Shown: positions 35,414 to 48,701, counted from the stretch's first letter. The stretch is DNA of 64,000 nt from Mycogone perniciosa (GCA_025331125.1 JAOALB010000016.1:372001-436000), one strand, 5' to 3'. Numbers and translations: made by a program. Notes: a model not told the origin generated them from the letters alone.

Positions 35414-38400
35414 GCGCAGTCTCACATCTGGGTTTGGCCGTTTTGATTAGCAAATGGTAGCACATCGACTTGGGTGCTTGTGGAATGGCGCAACGGTGAG
35501 GATTTACCTGCCTTGCCCCGCCAAAGAATTGCTTTTTCGATATGTAGCCGTCCAAGTTGAGTTTGAGGCGGACATCGCGGGAGCGAGGATTTTGGTGGCG
35601 CCTTGCATTTTGACAGCAACGGTGCACGGCGCGTGTTGTGGCCCATGCCCATCCTCAAGCTACGAGTAGATCAGGAGGACTACGAGTACACAGACCATGA
35701 AGTGTCTCGCTAGCCATGTCCGCATGCTTTGTGCGAGGGTTTGTACGGAGTAATACCAACAGCCATGCTCCACTCCGTCATGGGGACTGGAAACCCGAAG
35801 GTACTGTACGAGTACTCGTAGTAATACTCCTACTAAGAGAGAAGCGGAACTCGACAGATGGGAATGACAACGGAGCTGACGTATCAGAAACTGCATGGTA
35901 CCTATGGAGTAGTATTATTAGTACGAGTACGAGTAGTAGAAGTCGATAGGACGAGTAAAGTACGAAGTAGTGCTCGTACGGAGTAGTACTACCTATCTGG
36001 ACTGTGGAGCTCCATCGCAAAACCGGGGGCCATGCCAGATAGAATTGCAAGCAAGGCATGGTCGATCTTTGCATGCTGGGCGGCCAATTCTGCGGCCTCC
36101 CACTCTCCCACCCAACCTTTCTCTAATTGTCCTATCGAGACTGTACGAAGTACTCGTATGACAATCGTATGAGAAGGCTGAGTTGGCAGCCTCACATTAT
36201 CACATTACTCGTAGTATTTGCCGACGTCATGTCAAGCACTGTGCCTTGTTGCATTGGTCACGCGGCACAAACCAGTCGTACAACAATAGTAGCAGAATAG
36301 GATAACTCGCCGGGATCTTGCTGACCAAACACGCTCGTGTATCAGTATTCCCTCAGAACAATGTCCTGTTGGGATTCTCAATTGGCTGTCGCGTGCAGCC
36401 CTGATAGTCGTCGCCAGTTATCACCCGCCTCGGCATTCACTGTTGATTGGATGCCGGTAGATTTCGTCGGGATTGGCCGTTGCCGTTCCACTACTAGTAG
36501 TAGTTAACTGCTCTGTACCTAGCATCTCATTTCCAATTGGATCAAATACGCACCTATTGTAGCAGTAGCAGCAGTAGTATGAGTACGAGTAGTAATTCTC
36601 CCCCTTGGCCAAGATATTCTGATAAGATTGAGCTTGTACGCGTCGCGTCTGTTCCAGCAGTGAGGGAATTACTACTACTAGTACTACCTTTGACTAGTAC
36701 GAGCACATAGTAGTAAAGGCTGGCTCCGTTTAATTAGGTACACAACACCGTCCCTACCTTGGTGGTATTAGTGGTACTATTAGTACATACGGGCTGGGTG
36801 GGTACATACATACAAGCAAATACTTATACTCGTATGTGTGTATGACCAGATTGATGAACCAAATCGATCCCGGCAAGCCAGTAACACTCCTTGGAAGCAA
36901 CAGGTTTTCAGCTGAAGGGCTGTTCATCGACCTCGCATAGAGTTCGGGGTCGGTGGCAGGAGTTTCAATCAGGCTTTGCAATGCACTCCGTAATGGCGCG
37001 GTCTTTGGTGGCTCATTGGTTTGGTCGGTTGGACACAAACATGCCTCCACAACAAGCCACCTGAAAGCCCAAGTGGACAAGAGGTGGCCAAGGATGGATG
37101 ATAGGCCTGACCAGCGGGAGAGCCGTAGAGCGGAAGCTATGTACACTTGGCTTAGACGCCACCCTCCCCATGCGCCCACCCTCAAACCCACTTCTTCTTG
37201 AGTAAAAAGAGTCAGACAAAGAGACAGGGAGGAGGATGGTGCAGGATTTTCATCTTGCTGCCCAATGATCTAAGAGACGTGCGGCGAAGATCGGAAATTA
37301 TGGAGGCCGATGCTAGATGACGATGTATTGCATCCATAGGCGCTGGCCAGACGCAAACCATCAAGTGGATACGAATGCAGCGAGGATTCAGAAACCCCAT
37401 GTACTTCGTAGGCAGTCATCCTTCCAAGTGTACTCCGTACTTCGTACCTAGCTAGTATTGCATTTCAGTATTGATGATAGGTTGGTTGAATGTGATGGCA
37501 TTGTGCACCTGTGAAGGAGAATTGCATATGTTAATGTCAAGACGGGGAGTGACTGAAAAGGCAACGCAACCCCGTAGTTACATTCGAGGTTGTGGATACC
37601 CATGGCTGCTGGGATCATTCGTCTCGTTAACAAGGCTGGTATGGATGAGATCAGGTGTAGATTTGACATCTCCAGGTCCGGTCCGTGTTAAAACAACTCA
37701 ACAGGCCAAGAATGATGTCTCAGAAGTTTAGATTGCCTATTCAGACGTGTCATCTTTTCTTCGGAATCCAACTCTGAATTTGCAAAAGCCGAAAGTATCC
37801 TCGTAGTATCTATCAGTGGTCCGCTCCAAACTTGAATGTGGGTGTGTCTGACATCGGTTACCTTCATTGGAGTACTCATATACATAGTACTTGGTTATCA
37901 TTGAGTAATAACACAACAATGGTCTTCAACTCTGTATGTAGTGTATTAATAGTGCCCGAATACCCCCCCTTAGTAATCCATTCGCACGTTTCCTGACTCA
38001 AAATATCACGGTGGAAAGAAAGAAGCAAAAAGAAAAATAAAGGGAAAAAATCTTTGGGCGCCCTTTTTTCCTGTTATGGGTTAGCATATCATTTGTTCGG
38101 GATGACTGTCATGACTGCGGAATGGTATGCCTTAGACGACGGAACACGTTGACATTTTGATCTGTAGTGCTCGCATGGAAATGTTTTGTTTCGGATTCCA
38201 ACTGCCGGTTTGCGAGGTGACACGCAGAGAAAGCCAGACAGACCGAATGATCCCACTTCATCCATATTGGGTGGGCTTTCCTTTGGCGGCCTTTTGCGGC
38301 TCGCGCCGTGGTGGACAGTCTAAAATCTCGCCTCGCCTCACACGATCGTGGTGGCAGCGAGGCTGTTAGGGTCCGTAGCAACAGGACCACGATCCTGCTT

Positions 38401-39878
38401 CGAATGGCTATGTACAATCGATGCCGCACATACTCCGTACCTACCACCATCTTGGACGCCTCGTTCACAGCTTGAGGCGAGGCGGCGGCGCTAGCTGCTT
38501 GCTGCGTGTCATTGATGAAGGAAGGTGGCTGTCTCCGACCGTGATGAAACATCCATGGAAGCGAAGACTCACGGAGTGACCATTTACCTTGATCTCTATA
38601 CGCCTCCATCTCGCCTTGCCGAGGAGCTCGACCTTGGTAGCACGTACTAGTATGGGTAGCAGCTTTCTTGAAGTTGGTTTTCTCGTCGGCTTGCTCGCTC
38701 ATTATGCGGGTTTGGGGTGGGCGGTGGCTTGCTAGCATCCTGGACGAGGACAGAGTCATGTCTGAGACACTGAGAGGGATGGTAGGAGTAGAATACTTCT
38801 TCATATGTACTCCGTACTCCGTACTTACAGTAGCAATCGTCCTACAGGTACTCCGCAGTATGCCTTGCACTTCATAGCCTTGCCTTGGGCTTTTGCCAGG
38901 GCGAACAGACCACTCTCGTTCCCATGCGCTTGAATCTGTGTACTCGTACTCGTACGAGTAGTCTGGTATGTACTCCGTATGAGTATGGAGTAGTGAAGCT
39001 GATCTTGTTTAGTTCTTGGTGGCATTAGATGAGTGGGGGTATTGTGTATAGTGTGAGGACTTTAGGTATAGGGGCTTGTGTTTTACTTTGAAGTTTTTTA
39101 ATCTTTGAGCTTTTAAGTTTGCCAATTTGATGAGCAAAGCCTGGTGATGATGTCTCGGACAAAGGCTGCTCCCGGCCTCCAGCCGAGCGCCAGGTCTTCC
39201 ACATCGAACAGTAAGTCAACAGCGGCGTCAACCTGGGCAAGCTTGCTAAACAATGGATAAAATGGCCCTATAAGATGGCGTCGGTGATGGTGACTTCTTC
39301 TCTCCCGCTAGCAGATCAAAAATGCACTCCTCTCTGTGGGTCTCGCGGGGAGCTAATGGACACACACCCCCTTCTTCAATCCCTGCTGATACAAGTGTTC
39401 GATACTGGCAGTAGGGTAGGCGGAGAAGGCGAGGAAGCATACGGAGTAGAGTTGCAGTGCATACGAAGTATGGAGGTTGTCGTAGTTGTCTTTGCCCGAG
39501 GCTGCCATGGAGATATCCGAAGTTTGAAGTCGATAGAATAAGCGCACAACATGGAGCAGAGATTGAGGCCAGATCAGTCTATTTGCTCCTCGGATTGAAT
39601 CTTGGCCCACTGTCTGACTGTTGATAAAGTGACTGGTAAGTGCAAACAGTTAGTTCAAGAGCCCCAATGGATGAACGGCTTTGATTGATTTGGGACACTC
39701 CAGTCCAGTCCGCACACTAGCCAAGCTCTGGCCTCATCTCTCCAACTGGACCCTCATTGGACAGAGCAAGGCCTACAAGAGGATCCCGTCAGCTGGGGAT
39801 TAGATTTGGGCAAGAGAAAAAGAAGTGGACCGCGGGCGGAAACCAGGCTGGGGGCCAGCATTTGCGTTGCGGCGTTAT

Positions 39879-39923
39879 GTACGGAGTACTCCCGTACGGA
39901 ATATGGAGTACGAGTACTCCGTG
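39879..39923. repeat. Palindrome-rich cluster of TACGGAGTAC-like elements
   Basis: In 45 bp there is tgtacggagtactccc, then gtacggaatatggagtac, then gagtactccgtgg. The ends are inverse complements of each other, so the segment can form a stem or act as an array of dyad sites. Confidence 0.6.
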
Positions 39924-42105
39924 GCCAACGACCGGGATTTCCTCTTCTTTCCTTTTTTCCCCACAACTGTGGTTCTCTATAGTGGATGGGCCGATAAAGG
40001 TTGCTGATGCGAAGATTGATGGCTCAATGGATTTGCTGGTCCAGACTTGGCCGCTATGGAGCCCTTATCGGTTAAGAAGGACATTGGTGATGCTCTGTCG
40101 ATCCGATGTTCTGTAATGCCATGTGCCTGCCGATGCAAGCACTTCGTACACAGTAGTAGAGGTAGTAAGTAGTATTAGTAGTATTCCATAGTTCTCGTTT
40201 TCTTCGTCGGAATGAAGATGTTGGCATGGATGTTTTGTGTGCGTGTGTACAGTTCGAGTAGCATTTGTTTATAGTGGGTGAATATCTACCTACCTTACGA
40301 AGTAGTAGTAAGCCTCATCGCCGTTTTCTTTGTCCTGCCTGCCTCCCTCTTCTTGCTCCTTCCATCTGTGTGGTGTGCCGCATGGAAAGCAAGGAAAGTA
40401 CGGGATGTTTGTCCCTGTTTTTCCGGAGTTGCACAACATAAAGCACCCAACCTACTTCGTACTTTGTGCCTTAGCACTAAACTCTGCACAAGCAAATCAA
40501 ATCAAATCAATCATATCATGTCTCGTCCCATCTTCTCCGTTCAACCACTGGCGCAAGAGGAATAGGTCATAATTCATCAATTGGGTGGATGTTCGCCTCA
40601 GATCCGCCCGATGCCTCCTCTTCTCTCCCCGGCAGGCCCTGGTCTTCGGTCGGCCGTCTCTGGCTCGTCATACTACGACCCAATCTCCTCCATGATCCAT
40701 TCAGCCATCCCATGTCCATCTGGATCCATCTGGGACGCCCCCAATCCTGGCCGTTGCTCTCTCACGCCCATTCCGTTTTTGGACCGAATCATCAAGCCCC
40801 ACACCCTTTGCTCGCAGACGTTCTCTTGTGCGGGCAGACACGCGCAAACACGGACGCCATAAAAACATATGGCGTACGACTAGTACGGAGTACTCCTGCA
40901 GACAGAGCCACCAGCGGAACTGACACACACATGAAGAGATGGCCTTATGGACACGCCCTCTCTAATCTAACCCCCGGATGATGCCCCTGCGAGGGGTCCC
41001 TGGACACAGTGTTCGTGCATGCATGTGCATACATATGTACGAGTACCATGGGCCCAACGTCCCGCTTCCTTCATACATAATGTAGTCTATCTAGGGTCCC
41101 CGTCTGGTCTCTCCACGCATCTGGATGATACTTCGATGCCCTAGTCTGGCGCTGCCAGGCCACGTCTTGTCTGTAGCAAACCGCCGAACTTGCCGTCCGT
41201 CCCCTGGACCAACAATCTCCAGATCTTGTATGTACTTGGTCTGCTTGCTTGCTCTTCCTGCCACACTACACACGCCGATTTCCATTACAAGCCGGGGCTG
41301 GGGTCGACATCGTGGGCCGGTACTTGGTTCATCTCAAAGGTGTCTCCGCCCTTCAACCACACGCACAATTCTCTCTCTTGTCCAGGGCTGACACGAGTCG
41401 CTCTCTATCTCCGCATATCCCGTAACTCTTCCATGACACGCCCCCACAAGGTGTGAGGTGGCGAGTAAAGACGAAGAATCGTCCCGTCTGTCTCATCAGG
41501 CCATTACCGCGTGGAAGGGGCCCGCCAGCGGGTCTTGAATACATACGGAGTACTTCAGCAGTTAAAGTAACTGACAAACCAGGGCTGACTTGTACGAGAC
41601 AACTTCTTGCTCTTCACTCTCTGGAACCCATTCCACAACCTTCCACAGTAGTGCGAACGAGACATACCTTCAGTGACAAGTTTTGTCGTCAAGACACCTC
41701 TGTGCAGATAACGACTCCCACTCAGGGCTCGACAGATTCATCCTTTTGGTGTGTTGCTACGTTTTCAACGAAGGCTCTTTGGCATCGACGCCGCTTGTCC
41801 TGTTTTGGACATTGCACGTTTCTTCCGTCCAGAGATTTCCGCTTCGATACGACTATGCGTTACTTCTGCATTCGTCGTCCATGAGGTTCGTACCCTACCC
41901 CCCTGGTTGAAGAGCAGAGATTCTTGTTAGTCCTTGGGATCCAGGTCTCTGCATTTTGATGCTGAGTTTTCGCCAGTCCCTTTAACTTGGGTCGTGCGTG
42001 ACTAACAAGCTCGTGCTTCGTCTCAGTGGCTGCCGCTAAGACCCTCGATCAGGTTTTCAGAAGCTGTAAATTCCCAGCAATAGACTGGGCATCATATATG
42101 AGAGA

Positions 42106-43873
42106 ATGAACACCACCGTCAATGGGTCTGCCCCTATGGGGCAGGAGGCGACAATGGTGCAAAGCAGTGGCACTGGATACCCCAACGATTCTTGGGCTGG
42201 TATGAGCCCTTACAGCCAGAGTCCGTACGGGAACAGTCCTCTAAATGAATATGGCACCTTTGGTGGATTCATGCCTCACGGATTGCCATCGGAACCTATG
42301 AGCAGAATGCCCCCGCCTCCTCCCCAGCCGCAAGCCCATCATCAACTTATACAGCCTGCACCGACAATGGGCCACCACCAGCTCCCTATGTTGAACACGC
42401 AATGGCCCAGTCAGTTGACGAATCCAACTCCATCGGGGAGTTACTCTGCACCTCCATTGTCTATGGCACCAGCGCATAATCTACCTTCCATTGGACACCC
42501 ACTCCAGCACGAAAAGGCACGGAAGACGTTGAGTGCCGAGCAAAAACGAGCCATGTGCCAGTTCCACGAGGAGAACCCGGGCACGAGACAGGCAGATATC
42601 GGTGCAAGATTTGGAGTGGAAAGAAGGTAGGTCTCAAAGACACGCTGAACTACGCACCGAGGATATCAGTCAAGGACAACTAATATCCTGTCATAGTACC
42701 GTCTCGAAAGTTTTAAGACTCAAGGATCAGTACCTGAAGCGGGAGACTGAACCGGAGAGCGCGATGGCTAAGCGTACTAAAGGAAAGGCCCCAGACTTTG
42801 ATCGAACCCTCAGCAACTATGTCCGACGGCAGCAGCAGCAAGGGTTTGACGTCCAAGATGAGGAGATTATGGAGCAGGCAAAACGGTTTGCTCACGCTAG
42901 CGGCAACCAGGAAGGTCTGTTATCCAGTCTGACAGGTAGTTGGCTTCAAAAGTTCAAGCAAAAGCATAACATTGGAGCCGGCCGGCTAGTGCGCCGTGCA
43001 TCCGAGACCAACATTCTAGACAACGTCACAATATCTGGCTTTCCAGGAGACAGAAACTCGAGCGTAATTTCTCCGATTTCACCTACCCGCCAGCTCTCGC
43101 CTCTCTCTGGCAGTCGCAGCGATGAAGATCTACGTGCCGACGCCATCGACTTCGAGTTTTCTTACCGACAAAATGGGTCTCAGTCCTCCACCTCGTTGGC
43201 AAGCGATTTGCGAGACAATTGCGCATCTTTCTCTAGTGAAACTATGAGTCCAACGGGGCCGTTTCACTTCTCTCCAGATCCAAATGCTGGAGCGTTTCCA
43301 ATGGATCAGAACAACATCCACTTACAGTCGACAGCTCCTGACTTTCACCATCGTGAAAAGAGAAGCAATACATTCCCTTCGATCAACATCGACTATGTTC
43401 ATCAAGTGACAAGCACGGAGCCAATCACTCCACGACATCCCTCCTCGGCTACGACAGGGTCGGCTCTCGAGTCACCAACGAACGAAGTTCAGACCACTCC
43501 CTTCACACTCGATACGACGTTAACATCGCCAACCACCTTACGTCACAGCAGCAGCAACTCGAGCATTGCAGCGCGGTCAAATAATACCACAGCTAATAGT
43601 AGCGCCATGCCGTCCACACCTGCAGATTCATCGCCCACCTCTCCGACAGCTGAGGACGCTAGACGGGCAGCACAAACGTTAATTGACTTTCTCCGGTGCA
43701 GTTCAGATGGACAATTTGACCAGAGTGACTTGATAAATCTTTCTCAGTTAACAAAGAAACTACAAATCCAACAGCATCAAAACGTGCGGCCGTCGATAGG
43801 GGGTTTATCCAGAATCCCAGAGGGTGATGGGGAAATACAAGCCTCGATGGATGGAGCGATGGAGGCAAGGTGA
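42106..43873 (+). CDS. CENP-B-type helix-turn-helix DNA-binding protein
   Basis: Exons 42106-42626 and 42697-43873 across intron 42627-42696 encode 565 residues. Residues 1-130 are low-complexity (Pro, Gln, Ser, Met). A CENP-B N-terminal (Psq-like) helix-turn-helix starts near residue 136 (KARKTLSAEQKRAMCQFHEE) and is completed by the second exon (TRQADIGARFGVERSTVSKVLR). A CENP-B-type second HTH follows at about 200-270 (DRTLSNYVRRQQQQGFDVQD, LTGSWLQKFKQKHNIGAGRL). The rest is Ser/Thr/Pro-rich with a Leu-rich helix near the end (AAQTLIDFLRC). There is no DDE transposase core, so this is a host DNA-binding protein of the kind related to ARS- and centromere-binding factors, not a transposon. 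Its targets are unknown. Confidence 0.85.
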
Positions 43874-45025
43874 AAGACAGGGAGTTGAGTTTCTTACTAC
43901 CACCGGCGTTTCGGTTCTTTCTGGTATATAGGTAATGGAGAGGGGGGGAATCTAGAGGATATCCCTGTTGCTCCTTGAGGGGAGCCCAGGGGTATTTTCA
44001 TGGGCTTAACGGAACATTACAGCAAAGAGGGGCGTCACTGAAAACTACCAAGACTACCCAATACCTTGATCTTTCCCGCTCACGCGGACGACATGGTATT
44101 GACCGAAGAGAAAAGGAGACCATCTACCATCTAGCCTATCGGAAGGGCTGAAGCCGGATATCCTGAAAAGGTCTGTCGAGACGGATAGGGTTGGGACGGA
44201 CGGGCCCAGCAAGAATGGAAACTGGAGTTGAGAATGGAAGGGAGGCGACTATACAATCTGACAACAGATCTATCGGCAACGAAACCAAATTTACGGCTTG
44301 CGAGAATTAATACGGCAACCCCCTTATTTCGACATACGATCGATATTTTGCATTACTATTTACTAGTATATATCCGACATGACTCAACTAAAGACCATCG
44401 TTGTCTACCGCTCACGCGACCCCGACCATGCCACTCTTAGGGACTATATTCATTATCATTTGTTCATTTGTTTATTTTTATATCTTTGATTTCTTTATCC
44501 CCCCTTCTCCCCTTGCGAAAAGGGTAGGTGGGGGCACGGCCGAAAATGGTGCTCTGGCAATTGGAAGGATTAATGCTGCTTTACGAACTTGGCAACATAG
44601 CGTCTTCATTATTATTTTCCGTATTCTTATTACTATATTTTCTCGTTTTCACTTTATTTGTTTCCCTGACAGCTTGGGAAAGGGAAGGGTGATAATGGAA
44701 AATGGGAAGAGAGCATTGGTTTGGTGGGCACGAACACGCCTCACGGACGGTGTGCCTACAATGTGGATATATCTTGTTCCCGGTCAGAACCGGGCTGGAA
44801 AATCGGGACTTAGGGGATACATCATTCAGGAAGGAGGGGGTGTTTTAGGGTATTGTCGATTACGGTCTATCAACTAATCGTTTCCCTAACGTAGGGGCCG
44901 TGTCATATTTCAGGTGTACTAACTACTCTTTGTGTGTGGAGGTCTTGTCTGTTCTGGAGCCTGACCTGAACTAGCCAGACATTCTTAATTTATCCACACA
45001 AACGTCGTTATGCCCTTCATCGTCC
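43874..45025. other. Intergenic region between convergent genes; no gene seen
   Basis: 1.15 kb between the 3' ends of the CENP-B-type gene and the PXA-domain gene. A 158-residue plus-strand frame (44401-44877) is mostly T-rich sequence that reads as hydrophobic residues; it matches no family. The rest is ordinary 3' flank. Confidence 0.45.
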
Positions 45026-48000
45026 TCAACTGCGTTCCCTACCAAGCCTCTCCTCCCACAACTCCACCACGCCCTTGTCACTCAGCTCGGGCATCAGCCT
45101 CACGAGCACGAGCTCCAACACACTATACATGAGGTGCTTATTACAATACTCATCCCCAACAACCCCCAGCAGGTTCTCAAGTTCGTCCCACATCCTTTCA
45201 TCTTCCTCCTTTGCAGCAGCGATACCCGCATCGCCCGACCCGCCGATAAGTCGCCACGGGTGACCGCCAAAGTACATACGGCTTACGCCATTCGGTAAGA
45301 GGCCCCAAATAGCCCTAGCGGCCCTTCGGCGCAAAGCGAGTAGTTCTTGCTCGGATGAGGGAGCGACCAGTGTAGATGAGCCGGGGCTGTTGTTGGGAAA
45401 GAGGGCACCTCGGAGTGACCGAAGGATGGGTGGTAGATGGGAGGGGTCAAAGATGGATTGAAGATGGTGCGAGAGGAGTCTGATAGAAAAAGCGGGAAAC
45501 GGTGGGTTAGTTAGCTCATACCAAAGCGTACAATAAAGAGAGGGAAAAAAATAAGGGGAATTTTTCGGATCCAGCAGCAGGTGGGGGGCAGAAAGAGGAC
45601 CAGGAGGGGTGTCGTTGGATGATAATGATGGAATGCAAGATGTTGGTTGGTCTGTGAAAGCAAAGAAGAGGAGGCCTATTAACGGTGACTCGTGTTTGGG
45701 TCCCTGGCTGGGCGTCTTCGTGTGACACGACGCTCTGACGACCACGAGTGAGAGACCCTCCTCGTGGTGATGATTTTGACCAGATTGGGCAGCGGGTCAT
45801 ATGGCTTGCTGGTGCGGGGAAAGCGAAAGAAAAGAGTTTCTGCATAGAGGAAGCCTGCTGGATCTCCAATGTGCGAAGAGGACTAGACGTAGATAGCATG
45901 GGAAGAGGTGAGACGCCGCCCGTTGGTTAGATAGTGGCGGCCAGCCATGGGGGGTTTCGTTCCAGACCTCCTCGTGAGCCTCCATGCAAGCCTGCAAGCC
46001 ACTCTGAGGACAGCATAAGCGCCCCGTATCTGGGCTTGATTCTGTCATTTTTATCTCTCAGTGTTCCACCGTGTGTGGAAGAGAATGACGAGACAGACCA
46101 GCCATCTCGACCGACACAAGCGCCAGAATGCAGTGGGGCTCAGCGTGTTTTTTTGTCTTGATTTGTGACAAATAACGGCGCCTTGAGTTGGACATCGTCA
46201 CACTTCCGTCAACTCCGGACCAAGCCAGCCAGCGAACGGTTATCAGACGGCGCGGCACGGCGCGAGCGGATGGATGAGTCCAGAAGGAACGAAAGGGTTC
46301 TCGCAAGACGGACCCAAATCAGCAAGGGTATTTGCTGCCGTCTTGTAGCTGACGAACCCCCTGTCGCCCGGTTTGACGTGGGCGCGTAAATAAGCGTTCT
46401 CGGTGGATGGACTGGCATGTGTTGGCCAAAGCTGGCGCACCACAATCGAGCAATCGATGAGAGGAGGGCGTGTTCTGTGCTTCAATTGGCCAGCGTGGCT
46501 GAGGAGCTAATAAGCCACCGATCTGGAGACTTCGGTGGTCCCTTTGAAGTGTAAATTTCGCCATGCCGTTCGTTGGCCTGCTTCGTTCGCAAGAAGAGGC
46601 TTTTCTCTTTTCTACTACATAGACTCCAAGGGCGTCCCCAGGGAATGGGTCACCCTCCTTGGACAGAAAAGCCGTGTGGGAGGGCCAATTCATGGTCTGT
46701 TCAAGAGGTCCGGGACGCCCTGTTCTGGAAGCTCCAAAGGCCGCTCACTTGAGCAGGGGAGGTCCAGTGACTTTAGTGTGATGCGAAGTGACAGCCAAAA
46801 TGAATTTGGTGATGAGCGGCGCGTAGGGAGGCTTAGGAGACCAAAGGAAATTATATGCCTTACCTATCGAGGGGTCCATTTAGTCCTGCAATGTGCCATG
46901 GGCCGTGGATGGCCGCCGTCTGTAGCAGTGACATGAAGCCACCAAGCCAGGGCTTCCTCTCGTCTAATTCAATGAGGTTCCCAAAAGATGACCATACCTT
47001 GAAAGCTAGAACAGGCACCTTGGTTGCCTCAGGATTTGTGTGTATCAGCGGTTGTTTGAGGCCTTGAACGTCATCTCCCGAATCCTCATTCTCCCAGTTA
47101 AGCGTCGTTCTGGGCGGCAAGGACATGGACGCCGCCAGGGTATTAACTAAGAAACGGATTGTGTTGTAGAAGAGAATGGCCACGTGAATAAGCAAAACAA
47201 AGAACCCTTGGACGGTCATCTTCCGACGGTCCGGTTTATCCTGGCTATGGCGTGACGATGGCCGATGTGCGCCAGAAACGATCCTTGTTGTCGCCCTCGA
47301 CTTCTGTTCTCCCAAAGACCTCACTGCGATGCAAATGCCCTCGTAGAGAAGCCAGGGTTGTGATGCCTTGTTGGCAATGACGTTTCCAATGATCAGCTCC
47401 GAGAATATCTGGCTCACGAGTGCTGTTAAGCAAGGATTCTCCAGGTCCTCGGTCGGGAGTAGAACAGTCAATACGGCCTGGACCAGCAACTGACGATATG
47501 TCGCTTCGTTCTCTACTTGCTGGGAGATTGTGGTCGGATCATCTGGCTGGGGCACCGGGGAGAGAAACGGCAAGGGACAAAGAGAGTGGTAGACCTCTCG
47601 TGGATTGATTTCCACAGGAGGCTGCGACACGGGCCGATGAGCTGCACGGTAGGCTTCCAAACGGGTCAGCACAATCATGACTGACAAAAGCATACTCAGC
47701 TCTCACCAGTGGCATGTCTATCCAGCAAATCGGGTATCTCATCCAAAACCAAGCTCTCGAGGTCCAGCTTCCTAAACCTCTGCTCTAGCGCTCGCGAGCA
47801 GTGCGCAATGATGTGAAGAATCTCCGCGACAAACGTCTCGTCCGTCGTGATCTTGCCGTACCAACTTTGAACGAACTCCCGCATGATGATGGCTAGGAAG
47901 GCGTATATCTGCAGGTCCACATCGTTGCGGCTCGTCAGCGGCGGGAGCAGCTCCTCGATCGGCGGCTGCGCATCCCGTCCCCTATCCCCCAGCTGCTGAG

Positions 48001-48169
48001 GACACAGCGTCCGGCGGATGAGCGCCAGCGTAGCGCGGTTGGACAGCGGATCGATCGGGGTCGGGCGATTACTCCGGCGATCTGCGGCTGCTGCACCGGC
48101 TTCGGTGTGTTTGTACCGGGGCATCGGAGCTCCGGCTGGAGAGGCGGCGGCGGGGGCAACGGCGGTCAT
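45026..48169 (-). CDS. PXA-domain protein, interrupted by a 1.4-kb intron
   Basis: Exons 48169-47707, 47653-46864 and 45479-45026 join in frame (phases 1 and 2) to 568 residues. The PXA (PX-associated) domain starts near residue 75 (RNDVDLQIYAFLAIIMREFV, WYGKITTDETFVAEILHIIA, LVLDEIPDLLDRH) and continues into exon 2 (CPLPFLSPVPQP, YRQLLVQAVLTVLLP, SELIIGNVIANK). A hydrophobic segment (FFVLLIHVAILFYNTIRFLV) may touch the membrane. Exon 3 supplies ILRSLRGALFPNN and LVAPSSEQELLALRRRAARA. PXA domains occur in sorting-nexin-like membrane-traffic proteins; no PX domain is present here. Intron 45480-46863 (1384 bp) has a good GTAAGG donor, a GCTAACTAAC branch region and a TATCAG acceptor, but is far longer than any other intron here. 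Without splicing the protein would stop right after exon 2. Confidence 0.78.
45480..46863 (-). other. Unusually long intron of the PXA-domain gene
   Basis: 1384 bp, against 47-188 bp for every other intron found in the window. Flanking splice signals are good and the frame is kept. Inside I see no recognisable protein, terminal inverted repeat or RNA gene on either strand. An inserted and decayed element or a nested non-coding gene are possible explanations. Confidence 0.6.
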
Positions 48170-48701
48170 GGCCGGCGTATGGGACGGCGTCGTTGGAGCA
48201 GGATCATCGCGCGAACGAACAAAGGGGACGGCGCTGGCGACGGCGCGGAGACTGAGACTTGGATCGACAGCGAGGCCAAAGATGAGAGGTTGTCGAGGTT
48301 AAGTTAGGTCGCTGTTGGGTCGCAGGCGGCAGCTGCAAGGCCTTGCATGAACTGAAATGAAATGAAATGCATCAGGCGTGCAACGGCCTTGAGCCGCTTG
48401 AACCGTGCGCTGCAGACCACCCCCGCACGTGCATTAGGCCGCCGACACAGCGACCTGGATAGTGGGAGTGTTCAACGTCAATCCTTGGCCAGATAGGTAA
48501 TAAGGGGTTGGACGAATGCACGAATATGACCACGGGGGCGAGAATGGCTACACATACATCGTACACAGAGGTTGGCCCTTGGTCTATTTTTGAGCGTCCG
48601 GCTCAGAGTACACGGGGAGGGATTCTATAACAGCACTCGTACACCATGTATGCATCCACGCATACATGTCTCGTCACATCATCCAAGACCCTCTAATATC
48701 C
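48170..48701. other. Intergenic region upstream of the PXA-domain gene
   Basis: 532 bp between the start of the PXA gene and the end of MSS51, both on the minus strand. No coding segment, repeat or RNA gene was recognised. Confidence 0.45.

Larger units (their letters stand above)
33936..42105. other. 8.2-kb gene-free region dense in TACGGAGTA palindrome elements
   Basis: I find no frame here with a recognisable domain, no plausible spliced gene, and no tRNA or rRNA. The 9-mer TACGGAGTA or its complement occurs at 34382, 35001, 35384, 35391, 35744, 35977, 37431, 38431, 38808, 38815, 38971, 39440, 39880, 40884 and 41544: 15 hand-counted copies, against 7 in the rest of the window. Related forms (gtacgagtac, agtacgaagtac) and short TAG runs are also common. 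The stretch could be a large regulatory region or an untranslated leader of the CENP-B-type gene at 42106, a non-coding RNA locus, or decayed mobile DNA. Confidence 0.6.

Noticed and set aside
38109..38870. 253-residue minus-strand open frame
   Set aside because: No family resemblance, spread through the repeat-rich region, and no promoter or conserved pattern to support it.
44401..44877. 158-residue frame between convergent genes
   Set aside because: T-rich 3' flank that reads as hydrophobic residues; no family.
46535..46936. Plus-strand frame inside the long PXA intron
   Set aside because: It overlaps PXA exon 2 on the other strand and shows no domain, so it is not taken as a nested gene.
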